Counted from the first letter of the stretch, positions 43,670 to 53,010 are shown. The stretch is DNA of 64,000 nucleotides from Streptomyces sp. TSRI0281 (GCF_001905125.1 NZ_LWLE01000013.1:1-64000); one strand, 5' to 3'. Notes: generated by a model from the sequence alone, not told the origin. A program made the numbers and translations.

Positions 43670-44593
43670 TCAGTAGCGCTCGATGGCCGGCGGCTCGGTG
43701 TAGTCCGAGCCGGACAGGCCCAGCGTGGCCTCGTAGATCTTCTTGTACGTGCCGTCCGTGACGTGCTTCTCCAGCGACTTGTTGATCGCCTCGCGCAGCG
43801 CCTTGTCGTCCTTGTTCATGCCGACGCCGTAGGGCTCGTCGGTGAACGGCTTGCCGACGACCTGGAGCTTGCCGGAGTTCGCGGCGGCGTAGCCCTTGAG
43901 GATCGAGTCATCGGTGGTGACGGCGTCGATCTGCTTCGTCAGCAGCTGCTGCACGCAGTCCGAGTACTTGGCGAGCTCGACGACGCTCGCACCGTACTCG
44001 GGCTTCTTGATCTCCTGGAGGGGAGTGGAGCCGACGATCGAGCAGACCTTCTTGCCCTTCACCGACTCCTTGCCGGTGATGGAGGTGTCGCCCTTGCGCA
44101 CCAGCAGGTCGGCGCCCGCCTTGTAGTACGGGCCCGCGAAGCCGACCTGCTTCTTGCGCTCGTCGTTGATCGTGTACGTACCGACGAAGTAGTCGACCTG
44201 GCCCTTGGAGATCGCCGTCTCGCGGATGCCGGAGTCGACGGTCTTCCACTCGATCTGCTTGTCGGAGAAGCCGAGGTCGGCGGCGATCATCTTGGCGATC
44301 TCGATGTCGAAGCCGGAACGCTCCTTCGTCGACTGGTCCTCGAAGCCCAGGTACGGCTGGTCGGCCTTGGCGCCGATGACCAGCTTGCCCCGCTTCTTCG
44401 CCTCCTTGAAGGCCGGAGAGTCCAGGTCGACACCCGTCGCGACGGTGTACGTCGGCAGCTTCGGGGCCTCGGAGGAACCGGGCTTGGTCCCGGACGGCTT
44501 GTCGCCGGCCGAACCCTCCTTGCCACCACAGGCGGTCGCGGTCAGGGCGAGCACAGCGATGGCCGCGACAGCGGCCGACTTGCGGAGCTTCAT
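43670..44593 (-). CDS. gluB: Glutamate-binding lipoprotein GluB
   Basis: The 307-aa extracytoplasmic solute-binding protein has a lipoprotein signal with lipobox LTATACG (Cys22), a short linker, and an SBP_bac_3 domain (about 65-295; GFDIEIAKMIAADLG and VDYFVGTYTINDERKK). It captures glutamate for GluCD. AAGGAATGTTCAC precedes the ATG. It lies 32 bp after gluA. Confidence 0.93.
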   Translation of the reverse strand: MKLRKSAAVAAIAVLALTATACGGKEGSAGDKPSGTKPGSSEAPKLPTYTVATGVDLDSPAFKEAKKRGKLVIGAKADQPYLGFEDQSTKERSGFDIEIAKMIAADLGFSDKQIEWKTVDSGIRETAISKGQVDYFVGTYTINDERKKQVGFAGPYYKAGADLLVRKGDTSITGKESVKGKKVCSIVGSTPLQEIKKPEYGASVVELAKYSDCVQQLLTKQIDAVTTDDSILKGYAAANSGKLQVVGKPFTDEPYGVGMNKDDKALREAINKSLEKHVTDGTYKKIYEATLGLSGSDYTEPPAIERY

Positions 44594-44625
44594 GTGAACA
44601 TTCCTTATGTCGTAGGTCGTTGTCG

Positions 44626-45411
44626 TCAGTGGTGAAGGATCTTCGACAGGAAGTCCTTGGCCCGGTCGCTGCGCGGATTGCTGAAGAACTGGTCGGGCAC
44701 GGCCTCTTCGATGATCTTCCCGTCCGCCATGAAGACGACACGGTTGGCGGCCGAACGGGCGAAGCCCATCTCATGGGTGACGACGACCATCGTCATCCCG
44801 TCCCGGGCCAGCTGCTGCATGACTTCGAGGACCTCGTTGATCATCTCGGGGTCGAGCGCCGAAGTGGGCTCGTCGAAGAGCATGACCTTGGGGTCCATCG
44901 CCAACGCCCGCGCGATGGCGACGCGTTGCTGCTGACCGCCCGAGAGCTGCGCCGGGTACTTGTCGGCCTGCACCCCGACGCCCACCCGGTCGAGCAGGGC
45001 CCGGGCCTTCTCCTCCGCGGCCTTCTTTTCCGTCTTACGGACCTTGGTCTGGCCCAGCATGACGTTCTCCAGCACGGTCTTGTGCGCGAAGAGATTGAAC
45101 GACTGGAAGACCATGCCCACGTCGGCGCGCAGCCGGGCGAGCTCCTTGCCCTCCTGGGGCAGCGGCTTGCCGTCGATCGAGATCGCGCCCGAGTCGATCG
45201 TCTCCAAGCGGTTGATGGTGCGGCACAGCGTGGACTTGCCGGACCCGGAAGGCCCGATGACGACCACGACCTCGCCACGGGCGATGGTCAGGTCGATGTC
45301 CTGGAGCACATGCAGCGCGCCGAAGTGCTTGTTGACGTTGCTCAGTACGACAAGGTCGTTCGCCGCAGGCGCGGCATCCTCGGCGGCCTTGGTCACTGAA
45401 ACTCCGCTCAT
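44626..45411 (-). CDS. gluA: Glutamate ABC transporter ATPase GluA
   Basis: The 261-aa ATP-binding subunit has Walker A GPSGSGKS (about 53-60), the Q-loop VFQSFNLFAHKT, signature LSGGQQQR, Walker B VMLFDEPTSALDPE and the H-loop VVVTHEMGFA. It powers import through GluCD. The first gene of gluABCD. ATG 45411 is possible, but the GTG at 45396 (VTKAAED) has the better ribosome-binding site (GGAG 5 nt upstream). Confidence 0.94.
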   Translation of the reverse strand: MSGVSVTKAAEDAAPAANDLVVLSNVNKHFGALHVLQDIDLTIARGEVVVVIGPSGSGKSTLCRTINRLETIDSGAISIDGKPLPQEGKELARLRADVGMVFQSFNLFAHKTVLENVMLGQTKVRKTEKKAAEEKARALLDRVGVGVQADKYPAQLSGGQQQRVAIARALAMDPKVMLFDEPTSALDPEMINEVLEVMQQLARDGMTMVVVTHEMGFARSAANRVVFMADGKIIEEAVPDQFFSNPRSDRAKDFLSKILHH

Positions 45412-45793
45412 CGGCTTCTTGCTCCGTCCTCCTCGGTTGGCAAGGACACTAGTGACGCAGTGCGACCAGAGTCATTACATCTGAGCGGAAATTGAGCATA
45501 ACGATCCGGCGGCAACCGGACACTCCGCGTGAACGGGACGCCTGGAGCAGCGCCGGGGCGTACCGGGTGCATAACGGAAACCCTGCTGTAACCGGCAGGC
45601 CCTTGACTGACGTGCCCGTCATCGGAGTGGATGCCTTGAAGAGATCGGACGTGAAACGCCGCTGAACGGGAAGCCTCACAGAGGCCACGCGGAGTGAAAC
45701 GCCATGTATCGGTACGTAACAGCACGTAACGCCACGCGACATCAGCAAGTAGCCCGGAGGCCCGTAAAGCCTGGGGAGACGGAAAGGAGGGCC
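45412..45793. promoter_or_regulatory. Divergent control region between gluA and the response regulator
   Basis: No gene is credible in these 382 bp. On the gluA side TAGTGT lies at about 45450-45455 (minus) as a possible -10. On the other side ACGTAAC occurs at 45714-45720 and 45724-45730 (10-bp period), a pattern typical of OmpR-type regulator binding. Confidence 0.45.
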
Positions 45794-46486
45794 ATGAGAC
45801 TGCTGCTCGTCGAGGACGACGACCACGTCGCGGCGGCCCTGTCCGCCGTGCTCGCCCGGCACGGCTTCCAGGTGGTGCACGCCCGCAACGGCGAGGAGGC
45901 CCTGCGCGCCCTGCTGCCCGCGGAGAAGGAGCCCTTCGGAGTCATCCTCCTCGACCTCGGGCTGCCCGACCAGGACGGGTACGAGGTGTGCGGCAAGATC
46001 CGCAAGCGGACCGCGACCCCGGTGATCATGGTGACCGCCCGCGCCGACGTGCGCTCGCGCATCCATGGCCTCAACCTCGGCGCCGACGACTATGTCGTCA
46101 AGCCCTACGACACCGGTGAGCTGCTCGCCCGTATCCATGCCGTCGCCCGGCGCACCACATCCGGCGAGGACACCGCGCCGACACCCGTCGCCGCCCTGCG
46201 GCTCGGACCGGTCCACATCGAGCTGCCGACCCGCCGGGTCAGCGTCGACGGCGAGGAAGTCCAGCTCACCCGCAAGGAGTTCGACCTCCTCGCGCTGCTG
46301 GCCCAGCGGCCCGGTGTGGTCTTCCGCCGGGAGCAGATCATCAGCGAGGTGTGGCGCACCAGCTGGGAGGGAACGGGGCGCACACTGGAAGTGCATGTCG
46401 CCTCCCTGCGCTCCAAATTGCGGCTGCCCGCACTGATCGAGACCGTGCGGGGCGTCGGCTACCGGCTCGTCTCGCCGTCCGCGTAA
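45794..46486 (+). CDS. OmpR-family response regulator
   Basis: The 230-aa protein has a receiver domain (about 2-118; phospho-acceptor Asp in LLDLGLPDQDGY; conserved Lys in VKPYDTGEL) and an OmpR/PhoB winged helix (about 130-226; TRKEFDLLALLAQRPG and SLRSKLR...GVGYRL). GGAAAGGAGGG precedes the ATG. It is followed by its kinase after 15 bp. Candidate direct-repeat operators lie upstream, suggesting autoregulation. Confidence 0.93.
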   Translation: MRLLLVEDDDHVAAALSAVLARHGFQVVHARNGEEALRALLPAEKEPFGVILLDLGLPDQDGYEVCGKIRKRTATPVIMVTARADVRSRIHGLNLGADDYVVKPYDTGELLARIHAVARRTTSGEDTAPTPVAALRLGPVHIELPTRRVSVDGEEVQLTRKEFDLLALLAQRPGVVFRREQIISEVWRTSWEGTGRTLEVHVASLRSKLRLPALIETVRGVGYRLVSPSA

Positions 46487-46501
46487 GGGCGTACGTTCCC
46501 G

Positions 46502-47896
46502 GTGCGCACCCGCCTGCTTCCGCTGCTCATCGTCCTCATGGCAGCCGTTCTGCTCGCCCTGGGCTTCCCGCTCGCCGTGAGCGTGGCCGCCGCCGAACAG
46601 CAGCGCGTCGTCATCGACCGGATCGATGACACGGCGCGCTTCGCCGCGCTGGCGCAGTTTGTCAGCGAGCCCATCCCTGACAACGACGAACGCAGACGCA
46701 CCCTCCAGGCGGAGCTGGAGGCGTACGACTCCGTGTACGGGATACGGGTGGGCGTCTTCTTCCGCGACGACAGACCGCTGGCCAAGGCTCCCTCCGACTG
46801 GCTCCTGCCCGTCGAGGGGGAGGGGCGTGCGGCGTTCAAGGAAGCACTGCTCGGCCGCCGTTCCCACGATCCGCCCCAGGTCTGGCCGTGGCAGAACGGC
46901 CGTGTCGTCGTCGCCTCGCCCGTCGTACGGGACGGTGACGTCGTCGCCGTCGTCGTCATCGACTCACCTACCGGTGAGATGAGGTCCCGGACGCTGAACG
47001 GCTGGCTGCTGATCGCCCTCGGCGAGGCCCTCGCGATGCTGGTGGCGGTCGGCGCGGCGTTCCGGCTCACGGGCTGGGTGCTGCTGCCCGTACGGATCCT
47101 GGACGCGGCGACCCACGACATCGCCAGCGGCCGTATGCGGTCACGGGTCGCGGCCTCCGGCGGGCCGCCGGAACTCAGGCGCCTGGCCCGCTCGTTCAAC
47201 GAGATGGCCGACAATGTGGAGGACGTGCTGGAGCAGCAGCGCGCCTTCGTCGCCGACGCCTCGCACCAACTGCGCAACCCCCTGGCCGCGCTGCTCCTGC
47301 GCATCGAGCTCCTCGCCCTCGAACTCCCCGAGGGGAACGAGGAGATCGCCTCGGTGCGTACGGAGGGCAAGCGCCTGGGCCAGGTCCTCGACGATCTCCT
47401 CGACCTCGCGCTGGCCGAGCACACCGAGGCCGACCTCCAGCTCACCGACATCGGCGCGCTCACCGCCGAGCGGGTCGCTTCCTGGCGCCCGCTCGCGGAG
47501 GAGAAGGGCGTGATCCTGACGCTGGACGGCGCGGCGGCGGTCACCGCGTGGGCCGACCCCATCGCCCTCTCCAGCGCCCTCGACGCCGTGATCGACAACG
47601 CCCTGAAGTTCACGCCGCCGGACCAGGACGTACGCGTCACGGTCGCCGCCGAGGCCGACCGGGCCACGGTCGTGGTCGCCGATCGCGGACCGGGGCTCAC
47701 CGAACAGGAACTGGAACGTATCGGCGACCGCTTCTGGCGCAGCAACCGGCACCAGAACGTCAAGGGGTCGGGCCTGGGGCTGTCCATCTCACGGGTGCTG
47801 CTCGCGGCGGGCGGCGGTTCGATCGCGTACGCCCCGCACGAGCCGCACGGGCTGCGGGTGACCGTGTCGGCGCCACGGAACACTCCGCACAGCTGA
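46502..47896 (+). CDS. Sensor histidine kinase of the two-component pair
   Basis: The 464-aa kinase has membrane segments at about 5-30 and 165-187 around an extracytoplasmic sensor (about 31-164), then HAMP, HisKA with phospho-His (DASHQLRNPL), and an HATPase domain (DNALKFT, DRGPGL, GSGLGLSIS). It pairs with the OmpR-type regulator just upstream. The signal is unknown. Its 3' end converges on the TAXI gene. Confidence 0.93.
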   Translation: MRTRLLPLLIVLMAAVLLALGFPLAVSVAAAEQQRVVIDRIDDTARFAALAQFVSEPIPDNDERRRTLQAELEAYDSVYGIRVGVFFRDDRPLAKAPSDWLLPVEGEGRAAFKEALLGRRSHDPPQVWPWQNGRVVVASPVVRDGDVVAVVVIDSPTGEMRSRTLNGWLLIALGEALAMLVAVGAAFRLTGWVLLPVRILDAATHDIASGRMRSRVAASGGPPELRRLARSFNEMADNVEDVLEQQRAFVADASHQLRNPLAALLLRIELLALELPEGNEEIASVRTEGKRLGQVLDDLLDLALAEHTEADLQLTDIGALTAERVASWRPLAEEKGVILTLDGAAAVTAWADPIALSSALDAVIDNALKFTPPDQDVRVTVAAEADRATVVVADRGPGLTEQELERIGDRFWRSNRHQNVKGSGLGLSISRVLLAAGGGSIAYAPHEPHGLRVTVSAPRNTPHS

Positions 47897-47916
47897 CCGG
47901 GTGGGCCGCCTAGGGG

Positions 47917-47980
47917 GACCGGGTGCTCAGGGCTTGACCGAATGGCAGGACCGGGCGCTCAGGGCTTGACCGAGCGGTAG
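47917..47980. repeat. 32-bp tandem duplication across the TAXI stop codon
   Basis: Copy A (47917-47948) and copy B (47949-47980) both read GACCGGGYGCTCAGGGCTTG then ACCGA with a few differences at the end. Copy B holds the last codons and stop (47959) of the TAXI gene. Confidence 0.85.
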
Positions 47981-48957
47981 TAGCGCCCCGCTCCTTCGTG
48001 CAGCGGGAGCGGGTCGGTGTAGATCGCCGTCCGCAGGTCCACCAGCTGCGCCGCGTGCACCTCGCGCCCGATCCGGTCCCTGCTGTTGATCACGGTCCGG
48101 GTGAACGCCTCGGTCATCGCCGGATCCGTACGGTCCGTGGTGACCAGCAGATTGGCGACAGCAACGGTGGGCACGGACTGTCCCTGCTGCGCGTCCAGGT
48201 AGGCGTCGGCCGGCATCACGGCAGAGCGGTAGTAGCGGGTGGATCCGCCCGCCGCCTGCAACTGTGCGATCAGCGGATCCTCCAGCGGCACCAGCCGGAT
48301 GGCGAACCGGTCCGACAGCTCCTGCACCGCGCCGGTCGGCAGACCGCCCGACCAGAAGAACGCGTCGAGCAGTCCGTTGGCCAGCCGGGTCGGCATCGTG
48401 TCGATGCCCGCCGACACCGGAGTGATCCCGGTCCTCGGATCGATGCCCCCCGCGTTCATCAGCCGGTCGGCGACCAGCCGGACGCCGGACCCCTGCTGCC
48501 CCACGCCCACCCGTTTGCCCCGCAGGTCGGAGACCTTGCGTATCCCGGAGTCCCGGGGCACGACCAGCTGTACGTAGTCGTCGTACAGCCGTACACAGCC
48601 GCGCAGCCGCTGTGCGCCGGGCTTGCCGTCGCGCAGGTAGGTGGCGACGGCATCAGCGGTGGCGATCGTGAAGTCGGCCTTCCCCGTCGCGACCCGTTCG
48701 AGATTCTGCTGCGAGCCCTCGCTGGTCTGGAGCCGCACGGACACCTCGGGCATGTCCTTGGCCAGGGCTCCTTCGAGCCGCTCGCCGTACCGCTGGTAGA
48801 CCCCGCTGTGTACGCCGGTGGAGAAGGTCAGCGAGCCGGTGGGCGTCCTTTCCCCCAGGGGGAGTACCCACCACAGCAGCAGCCCGAGAACGACCACGAC
48901 GGCGGCGCCCCCCTGAAGGGTGCGTCGTCGGCCGAATCGGGACAGTGCGTGGAGCAT
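47959..48957 (-). CDS. TAXI-family TRAP-type solute-binding protein
   Basis: The 332-aa protein has a positively charged start and one N-terminal membrane anchor (about 15-35), then the TAXI domain (about 42-325; FSTGVHSGVYQRYGERL and GKRVGVGQQGSGVRLVADRLM). TAXI proteins deliver solutes to TRAP membrane subunits, but none is encoded nearby. It lies beside a two-component system on the opposite strand. ATG 48957; CAGGAT ends 7 nt upstream, so it may be leaderless. Confidence 0.85.
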   Translation of the reverse strand: MLHALSRFGRRRTLQGGAAVVVVLGLLLWWVLPLGERTPTGSLTFSTGVHSGVYQRYGERLEGALAKDMPEVSVRLQTSEGSQQNLERVATGKADFTIATADAVATYLRDGKPGAQRLRGCVRLYDDYVQLVVPRDSGIRKVSDLRGKRVGVGQQGSGVRLVADRLMNAGGIDPRTGITPVSAGIDTMPTRLANGLLDAFFWSGGLPTGAVQELSDRFAIRLVPLEDPLIAQLQAAGGSTRYYRSAVMPADAYLDAQQGQSVPTVAVANLLVTTDRTDPAMTEAFTRTVINSRDRIGREVHAAQLVDLRTAIYTDPLPLHEGAGRYYRSVKP

Positions 48958-49104
48958 GGCCGCGATCCTGCCAGCTCACACCCGTGGTGGCCAGGCCCGG
49001 CCGCCGCCGGGCGGAGGGAGGACACGGGCTCCGCGGAGGGCGGGAGGACAGGGGCGAAGGGGAGGGACGCCGGGAGGTGCGCGACTACCGCCTACCCTTG
49101 TCGC

Positions 49105-50619
49105 ATGAGCAGCGGCAACCGGAGCGAAGCAGTGGACGTCAAGAAAAGCTACGAGGTGCGCACCTACGGGTGCCAGATGAACGTTCACGACTCCGAACGG
49201 CTGTCGGGTCTCCTGGAGGACGCCGGTTACGTACGCGCACCCGAAGGCGCCGACGGTGACGCCGATGTCGTCGTCTTCAACACCTGTGCGGTACGGGAGA
49301 ACGCCGACAACAAGCTCTACGGCAACCTCGGCCGCCTCGCCCCGATGAAGACCAAGCGGCCCGGGATGCAGATCGCCGTGGGCGGCTGCCTCGCGCAGAA
49401 GGACCGCGACACGATCGTCAAGCGGGCGCCCTGGGTGGACGTCGTCTTCGGTACGCACAACATCGGCAAGCTGCCCGTGCTGCTGGAGCGCGCCCGTATC
49501 CAGGAGGAGGCACAGATCGAGATCGCCGAATCCCTGGAGGCGTTCCCCTCCACGCTCCCCACCCGCCGCGAGTCCGCCTACGCCGCGTGGGTCTCCATCT
49601 CCGTGGGCTGCAACAACACCTGCACCTTCTGCATCGTCCCCGCGCTGCGCGGCAAGGAGAAGGACCGTCGCACCGGCGACATCCTGGCCGAGATCGAGGC
49701 GCTGGTCGCCGAGGGCGTGTCCGAGATCACCCTGCTCGGCCAGAACGTGAACGCGTACGGTTCCGACATCGGCGACCGCGAGGCGTTCTCCAAGCTGCTG
49801 CGCGCGTGCGGAAGGATCGAGGGCCTGGAGCGCGTCCGCTTCACCTCGCCGCACCCCCGCGACTTCACCGACGACGTCATCGCGGCGATGGCCGAGACCC
49901 CGAACGTGATGCCGCAGCTCCACATGCCGATGCAGTCGGGCTCGGACACCGTCCTGAAGGCGATGCGACGCTCCTACCGGCAGGAACGCTTCCTCGGGAT
50001 CATCGAGAAGGTGCGTGCCGCGATGCCGGACGCCGCCATCTCCACCGACATCATCGTGGGCTTCCCCGGCGAGACCGAGGAGGACTTCCAGCAGACGATG
50101 CACGCGGTGCGTGAGGCGCGCTTCGCGAACGCCTTCACCTTCCAGTACTCCAAGCGGCCCGGCACCCCGGCAGCCGACATGGAGGGGCAGATCCCCAAGG
50201 AGGTCGTGCAGGAGCGGTACATGCGCCTGTCCGCACTCCAGGAGGAGATCTCCTGGGAGGAGAACAAGAAGCAGGTCGGCCGCACCCTGGAGGTCATGGT
50301 CGCCGAGGGGGAGGGGCGCAAGGACGGCGCCACGCACCGCCTCTCCGGCCGCGCCCCCGACAACCGTCTCGTCCACTTCACCAAGCCCTCGCAGGAGGTC
50401 CGCCCCGGCGATGTGGTGACCGTCGAGATCACCTACGCCGCCCCGCACCACCTGCTGGCCGAGGGCGCGCCACTGGGCGTACGGAGCACACGTGCCGGGG
50501 ACGCCTGGGAGCGGCGCACCTCGGCGGCGGCCGCCAAGCCCGCCGGTGTGATGCTCGGGCTGCCGGGCATCGGCGCCCCGGCGCCGCTGCCGGCCGCGGC
50601 GGCTCCCGGCTGCGGCTGA
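49105..50619 (+). CDS. miaB: MiaB: tRNA-2-methylthio-N6-dimethylallyladenosine synthase
   Basis: The 504-aa radical-SAM methylthiotransferase thiomethylates i6A37 in tRNAs made by MiaA. Auxiliary-cluster ligands are Cys23, Cys61 and Cys95; the radical SAM motif is Cys169, Cys173 and Cys176 (GCNNTCTFCIVP). A TRAM domain (about 395-455) is followed by an Ala/Pro-rich tail. TACCCT ends 6 nt before ATG 49105, so a leaderless mRNA is likely. miaA is 1.5 kb downstream. Confidence 0.96.
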   Translation: MSSGNRSEAVDVKKSYEVRTYGCQMNVHDSERLSGLLEDAGYVRAPEGADGDADVVVFNTCAVRENADNKLYGNLGRLAPMKTKRPGMQIAVGGCLAQKDRDTIVKRAPWVDVVFGTHNIGKLPVLLERARIQEEAQIEIAESLEAFPSTLPTRRESAYAAWVSISVGCNNTCTFCIVPALRGKEKDRRTGDILAEIEALVAEGVSEITLLGQNVNAYGSDIGDREAFSKLLRACGRIEGLERVRFTSPHPRDFTDDVIAAMAETPNVMPQLHMPMQSGSDTVLKAMRRSYRQERFLGIIEKVRAAMPDAAISTDIIVGFPGETEEDFQQTMHAVREARFANAFTFQYSKRPGTPAADMEGQIPKEVVQERYMRLSALQEEISWEENKKQVGRTLEVMVAEGEGRKDGATHRLSGRAPDNRLVHFTKPSQEVRPGDVVTVEITYAAPHHLLAEGAPLGVRSTRAGDAWERRTSAAAAKPAGVMLGLPGIGAPAPLPAAAAPGCG

Positions 50620-50629
50620 GACCGACACC

Positions 50630-50690
50630 GGGGAGGCCGGGCGGCTCCGGGCCCCGGCTTCCTGCCCCGGTTTCCCCGGCCTCCGTCTCC
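50630..50690 (+). terminator. Possible terminator after miaB, with C-rich tract
   Basis: GGAGGCCGGG pairs with CCCGGCCTCC at a distance and encloses a second CCGGGGCC-type stem. Downstream (to about 50760) the strand is C-rich with CCCCCG repeats, so the minus strand could form G-quadruplexes. No T tract is present. Confidence 0.4.
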
Positions 50691-50807
50691 CGGCCCGGAC
50701 CTGCGACCCCGGCCCCGCCCCCGCCCCCGCCCCCGGCTTCGGCCCTGGCTTCGGCTTCGGCTGACGGTGCACCAGGAGTCGGGGCGCCCCGCAGTACGCT
50801 GATCGGC

Positions 50808-51548
50808 ATGCTTGTCGCCGCTGCCGTGTGCCCCTGTCCGCCTCTCCTCGTGCCCGAGGTCGCGGCGGGAGCCGCACCCGAGCTCGATGCCGCGAGGACC
50901 GCGTGCCTCGACGCTCTGGGCGTGCTCGCCGCCTCCCGGCCCGATCTGCTCGTGGTGGTCGGTCCCGCCGAGCAGGAGTCCCGTGGAGCGCATCCCGCAG
51001 GCGCCACCGGGTCCTTCAGGGGGTTCGGCGTCGACCTCGAAGTGCGCCTGGGCGCGGAGTCTTCGCCCGGTCGCGCGGCCGGGGAGACCTCGATCGCGCC
51101 CGCCCGCCCGCTGCCGCCCTCGCTCGCCGTGGGCGCGTGGCTGCTGGACCGGGCACGATGGGCCGACGCCCCGGTCGAGGGACTCGGCGTGGGTGAGCCC
51201 CTCGACGGCGACCGCTGCGCGCGGGCGGGGCGGGAGCTGGCCGTCAGGGCCGACCGCGTCGCGCTCCTGGTGATGGGCGACGGCAGCGCCTGCCGCACGC
51301 TGAAGGCGCCGGGATATCTGGACGAGCGGGCCATGGACTTCGACGCGCGGGCGACCCGTGCCCTGGGGTCCGCGGATCTCGCCGCGCTCCGGGGGCTCGA
51401 CGAGTCCCTCGCGTACGAACTGAAGGTGGCGGGCCGCGCGCCGTGGCAGGTGCTCGCGGGCGCCGCCGAGGGTGCGGGCCTGGGCGGGCAACTGCTGTAC
51501 GAGGACGCCCCGTACGGCGTGGGCTACACCGTCGCCGCCTGGTCGTGA
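50808..51548 (+). CDS. LigB-like class III extradiol dioxygenase-fold protein
   Basis: The 246-aa protein is related to the catalytic B subunit of class III extradiol dioxygenases and the MEMO family (AAAVCPCPPLLVPEV; LLVVVGPAEQES; LVMGDGSACR; VLAGAAEGAG). It is conserved in actinobacteria between miaB and miaA and its function is not known. Metal-binding histidines of true dioxygenases are not evident, so enzyme activity is doubtful. TACGCT ends 7 nt before the ATG (leaderless). Confidence 0.7.
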   Translation: MLVAAAVCPCPPLLVPEVAAGAAPELDAARTACLDALGVLAASRPDLLVVVGPAEQESRGAHPAGATGSFRGFGVDLEVRLGAESSPGRAAGETSIAPARPLPPSLAVGAWLLDRARWADAPVEGLGVGEPLDGDRCARAGRELAVRADRVALLVMGDGSACRTLKAPGYLDERAMDFDARATRALGSADLAALRGLDESLAYELKVAGRAPWQVLAGAAEGAGLGGQLLYEDAPYGVGYTVAAWS

Positions 51549-51600
51549 AACGGCCGGGCCGGTAGGCAGCCGTGCCCCCTGCCGGACCGGCGGGGAACGA

Positions 51601-51654
51601 GCGCACACGGAGGACGGCCGGGAGTTCATCGCTCCACGGCCGTCCCCTGTGCGC
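51601..51654. terminator. Bidirectional terminator
   Basis: A long stem is built from GCGCACA, GGACGGCCG and GGAG on the left, paired with CTCC, CGGCCGTCC and TGTGCGC on the right, with one bulged A and small internal loops. It lies between the convergent LigB-like and antitoxin-like genes. Confidence 0.8.
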
Positions 51655-51678
51655 GATCACGGCGACATCAGGTCCGGA

Positions 51679-51915
51679 TCAGGTAGTGGGCGGCTTACCA
51701 CCCTCGTCCTTGTGGCCCAGACGGTCCACGGCGTCCTTCGCCTTCTGCGTACCGGACACGATCTTGTCGCTGTACTTGCCCTTGGTCTTCTGATCCACCG
51801 TGCGTGCGGCCTTGTCGAGGCCCTGTTCGATCTTGCCCCCGTGCTGATGCGCGAGGTCACCGACCTTGTCCTTGGCCGGCGCCAGTTTGGCTTTCAGGTT
51901 GTCCAGGAAACCCAT
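51679..51915 (-). CDS. MT0933-type antitoxin-like small protein
   Basis: The 78-aa Lys/Asp/Gly-rich protein begins MGFLDNLKAKLAPAKDKVGDL and matches the MT0933 (PF14013) antitoxin-like family. No toxin gene adjoins it, so a stand-alone or stress role is equally likely. ATG 51915 has GGAAGGTG 5 nt upstream, a better start than the one at 51963. Confidence 0.75.
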   Translation of the reverse strand: MGFLDNLKAKLAPAKDKVGDLAHQHGGKIEQGLDKAARTVDQKTKGKYSDKIVSGTQKAKDAVDRLGHKDEGGKPPTT

Positions 51916-52071
51916 GGGGCACCTTCCGTGCAGAGGGGACTGTGTACGAGCGCTCTCTCCCACCCCATTGTCCGTTACCGCCGATTTTACTCGGCGGGGC
52001 AGGCGGTCGCGCTGCTCCGAGGGCCGTTCGGCACGTTCGGGAAGAGGCCGGAGATTTGCGAGACTGTGCCG

Positions 52072-53010
52072 GTGACAAGTCCCGCTTCACCCCCCCGCGT
52101 CATCACTGTCGTCGGCCCCACCGCAGCCGGAAAGTCTGATCTGGGCGTATTTCTTGCCCAGCAGCTCGACGGCGAAGTGGTCAACGCCGACTCCATGCAG
52201 CTCTACCGTGGGATGGATATCGGCACCGCCAAACTGACGCTCCCCGAGCGCGGTGGTGTGGTGCACCGACTGCTGGACATCTGGGACGTGACCGAGGCCG
52301 CCAGCGTCGCCGAGTACCAGCGGCTGGCCAGGCTGGAGATCGACCGGCTGCTCGCCGAAGGCCGTACCCCCGTCCTCGTCGGCGGCTCCGGCCTCTATGT
52401 GAAGGGCGCCATCGACGCCCTGGAGTTCCCCGGTACGGACCCCGAGGTGCGGGCCCGGCTGGAGCGGGAACTGGCCGACAGCGGCCCCGGCGCACTGCAC
52501 GCACGGCTCGCCGCCTCCGACCCGGACGCCGCCCGCGCCATCCTGCCCAGCAACGGACGCCGCATCGTCCGCGCCCTCGAAGTCATCGAGATCACCGGCA
52601 AGCCCTTCACCGCGAATCTCCCCGGGGACGAGGCGGTCTACGACGCCGTGCAGATCGGCGTCGATGTCGGCCGTCCCGAACTGGACGAGCGCATCGCCCT
52701 GCGGGTCGACCGGATGTGGGAGGCCGGCCTCGTGGACGAAGTGCGCGCCCTGGAGGCCGAAGGGCTGCGGGAGGGGCTCACCGCCTCCCGCGCGCTCGGC
52801 TATCAGCAGGTGCTCGCGGCCCTCGCGGGGGAGTGCACCGAGGACGAGGCGCGAGCCGAGACGGTGCGCGCCACCAAACGCTTCGCGCGCCGTCAGGACT
52901 CCTGGTTTCGCCGCGACCCGCGTGTGCAATGGCTCAGTGGCACGGAGGACCAGCGCCGGGAACTCCCGCACCGGGCGCTGACGTTGGTCGAACGAGCGGT
53001 TACAGCCTGA
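52072..53010 (+). CDS. miaA: MiaA: tRNA dimethylallyltransferase
   Basis: The 312-aa enzyme adds a dimethylallyl group to A37 of tRNAs reading UNN codons; MiaB then methylthiolates it. It has the P-loop GPTAAGKS (about 15-22), the DSMQLYRGMDIGTAK motif, the GSGLYVK motif and the ATKRFARRQDSWFRR tail. GAGACT ends 6 nt before the GTG start; the mRNA is probably leaderless. Confidence 0.96.
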   Translation: MTSPASPPRVITVVGPTAAGKSDLGVFLAQQLDGEVVNADSMQLYRGMDIGTAKLTLPERGGVVHRLLDIWDVTEAASVAEYQRLARLEIDRLLAEGRTPVLVGGSGLYVKGAIDALEFPGTDPEVRARLERELADSGPGALHARLAASDPDAARAILPSNGRRIVRALEVIEITGKPFTANLPGDEAVYDAVQIGVDVGRPELDERIALRVDRMWEAGLVDEVRALEAEGLREGLTASRALGYQQVLAALAGECTEDEARAETVRATKRFARRQDSWFRRDPRVQWLSGTEDQRRELPHRALTLVERAVTA

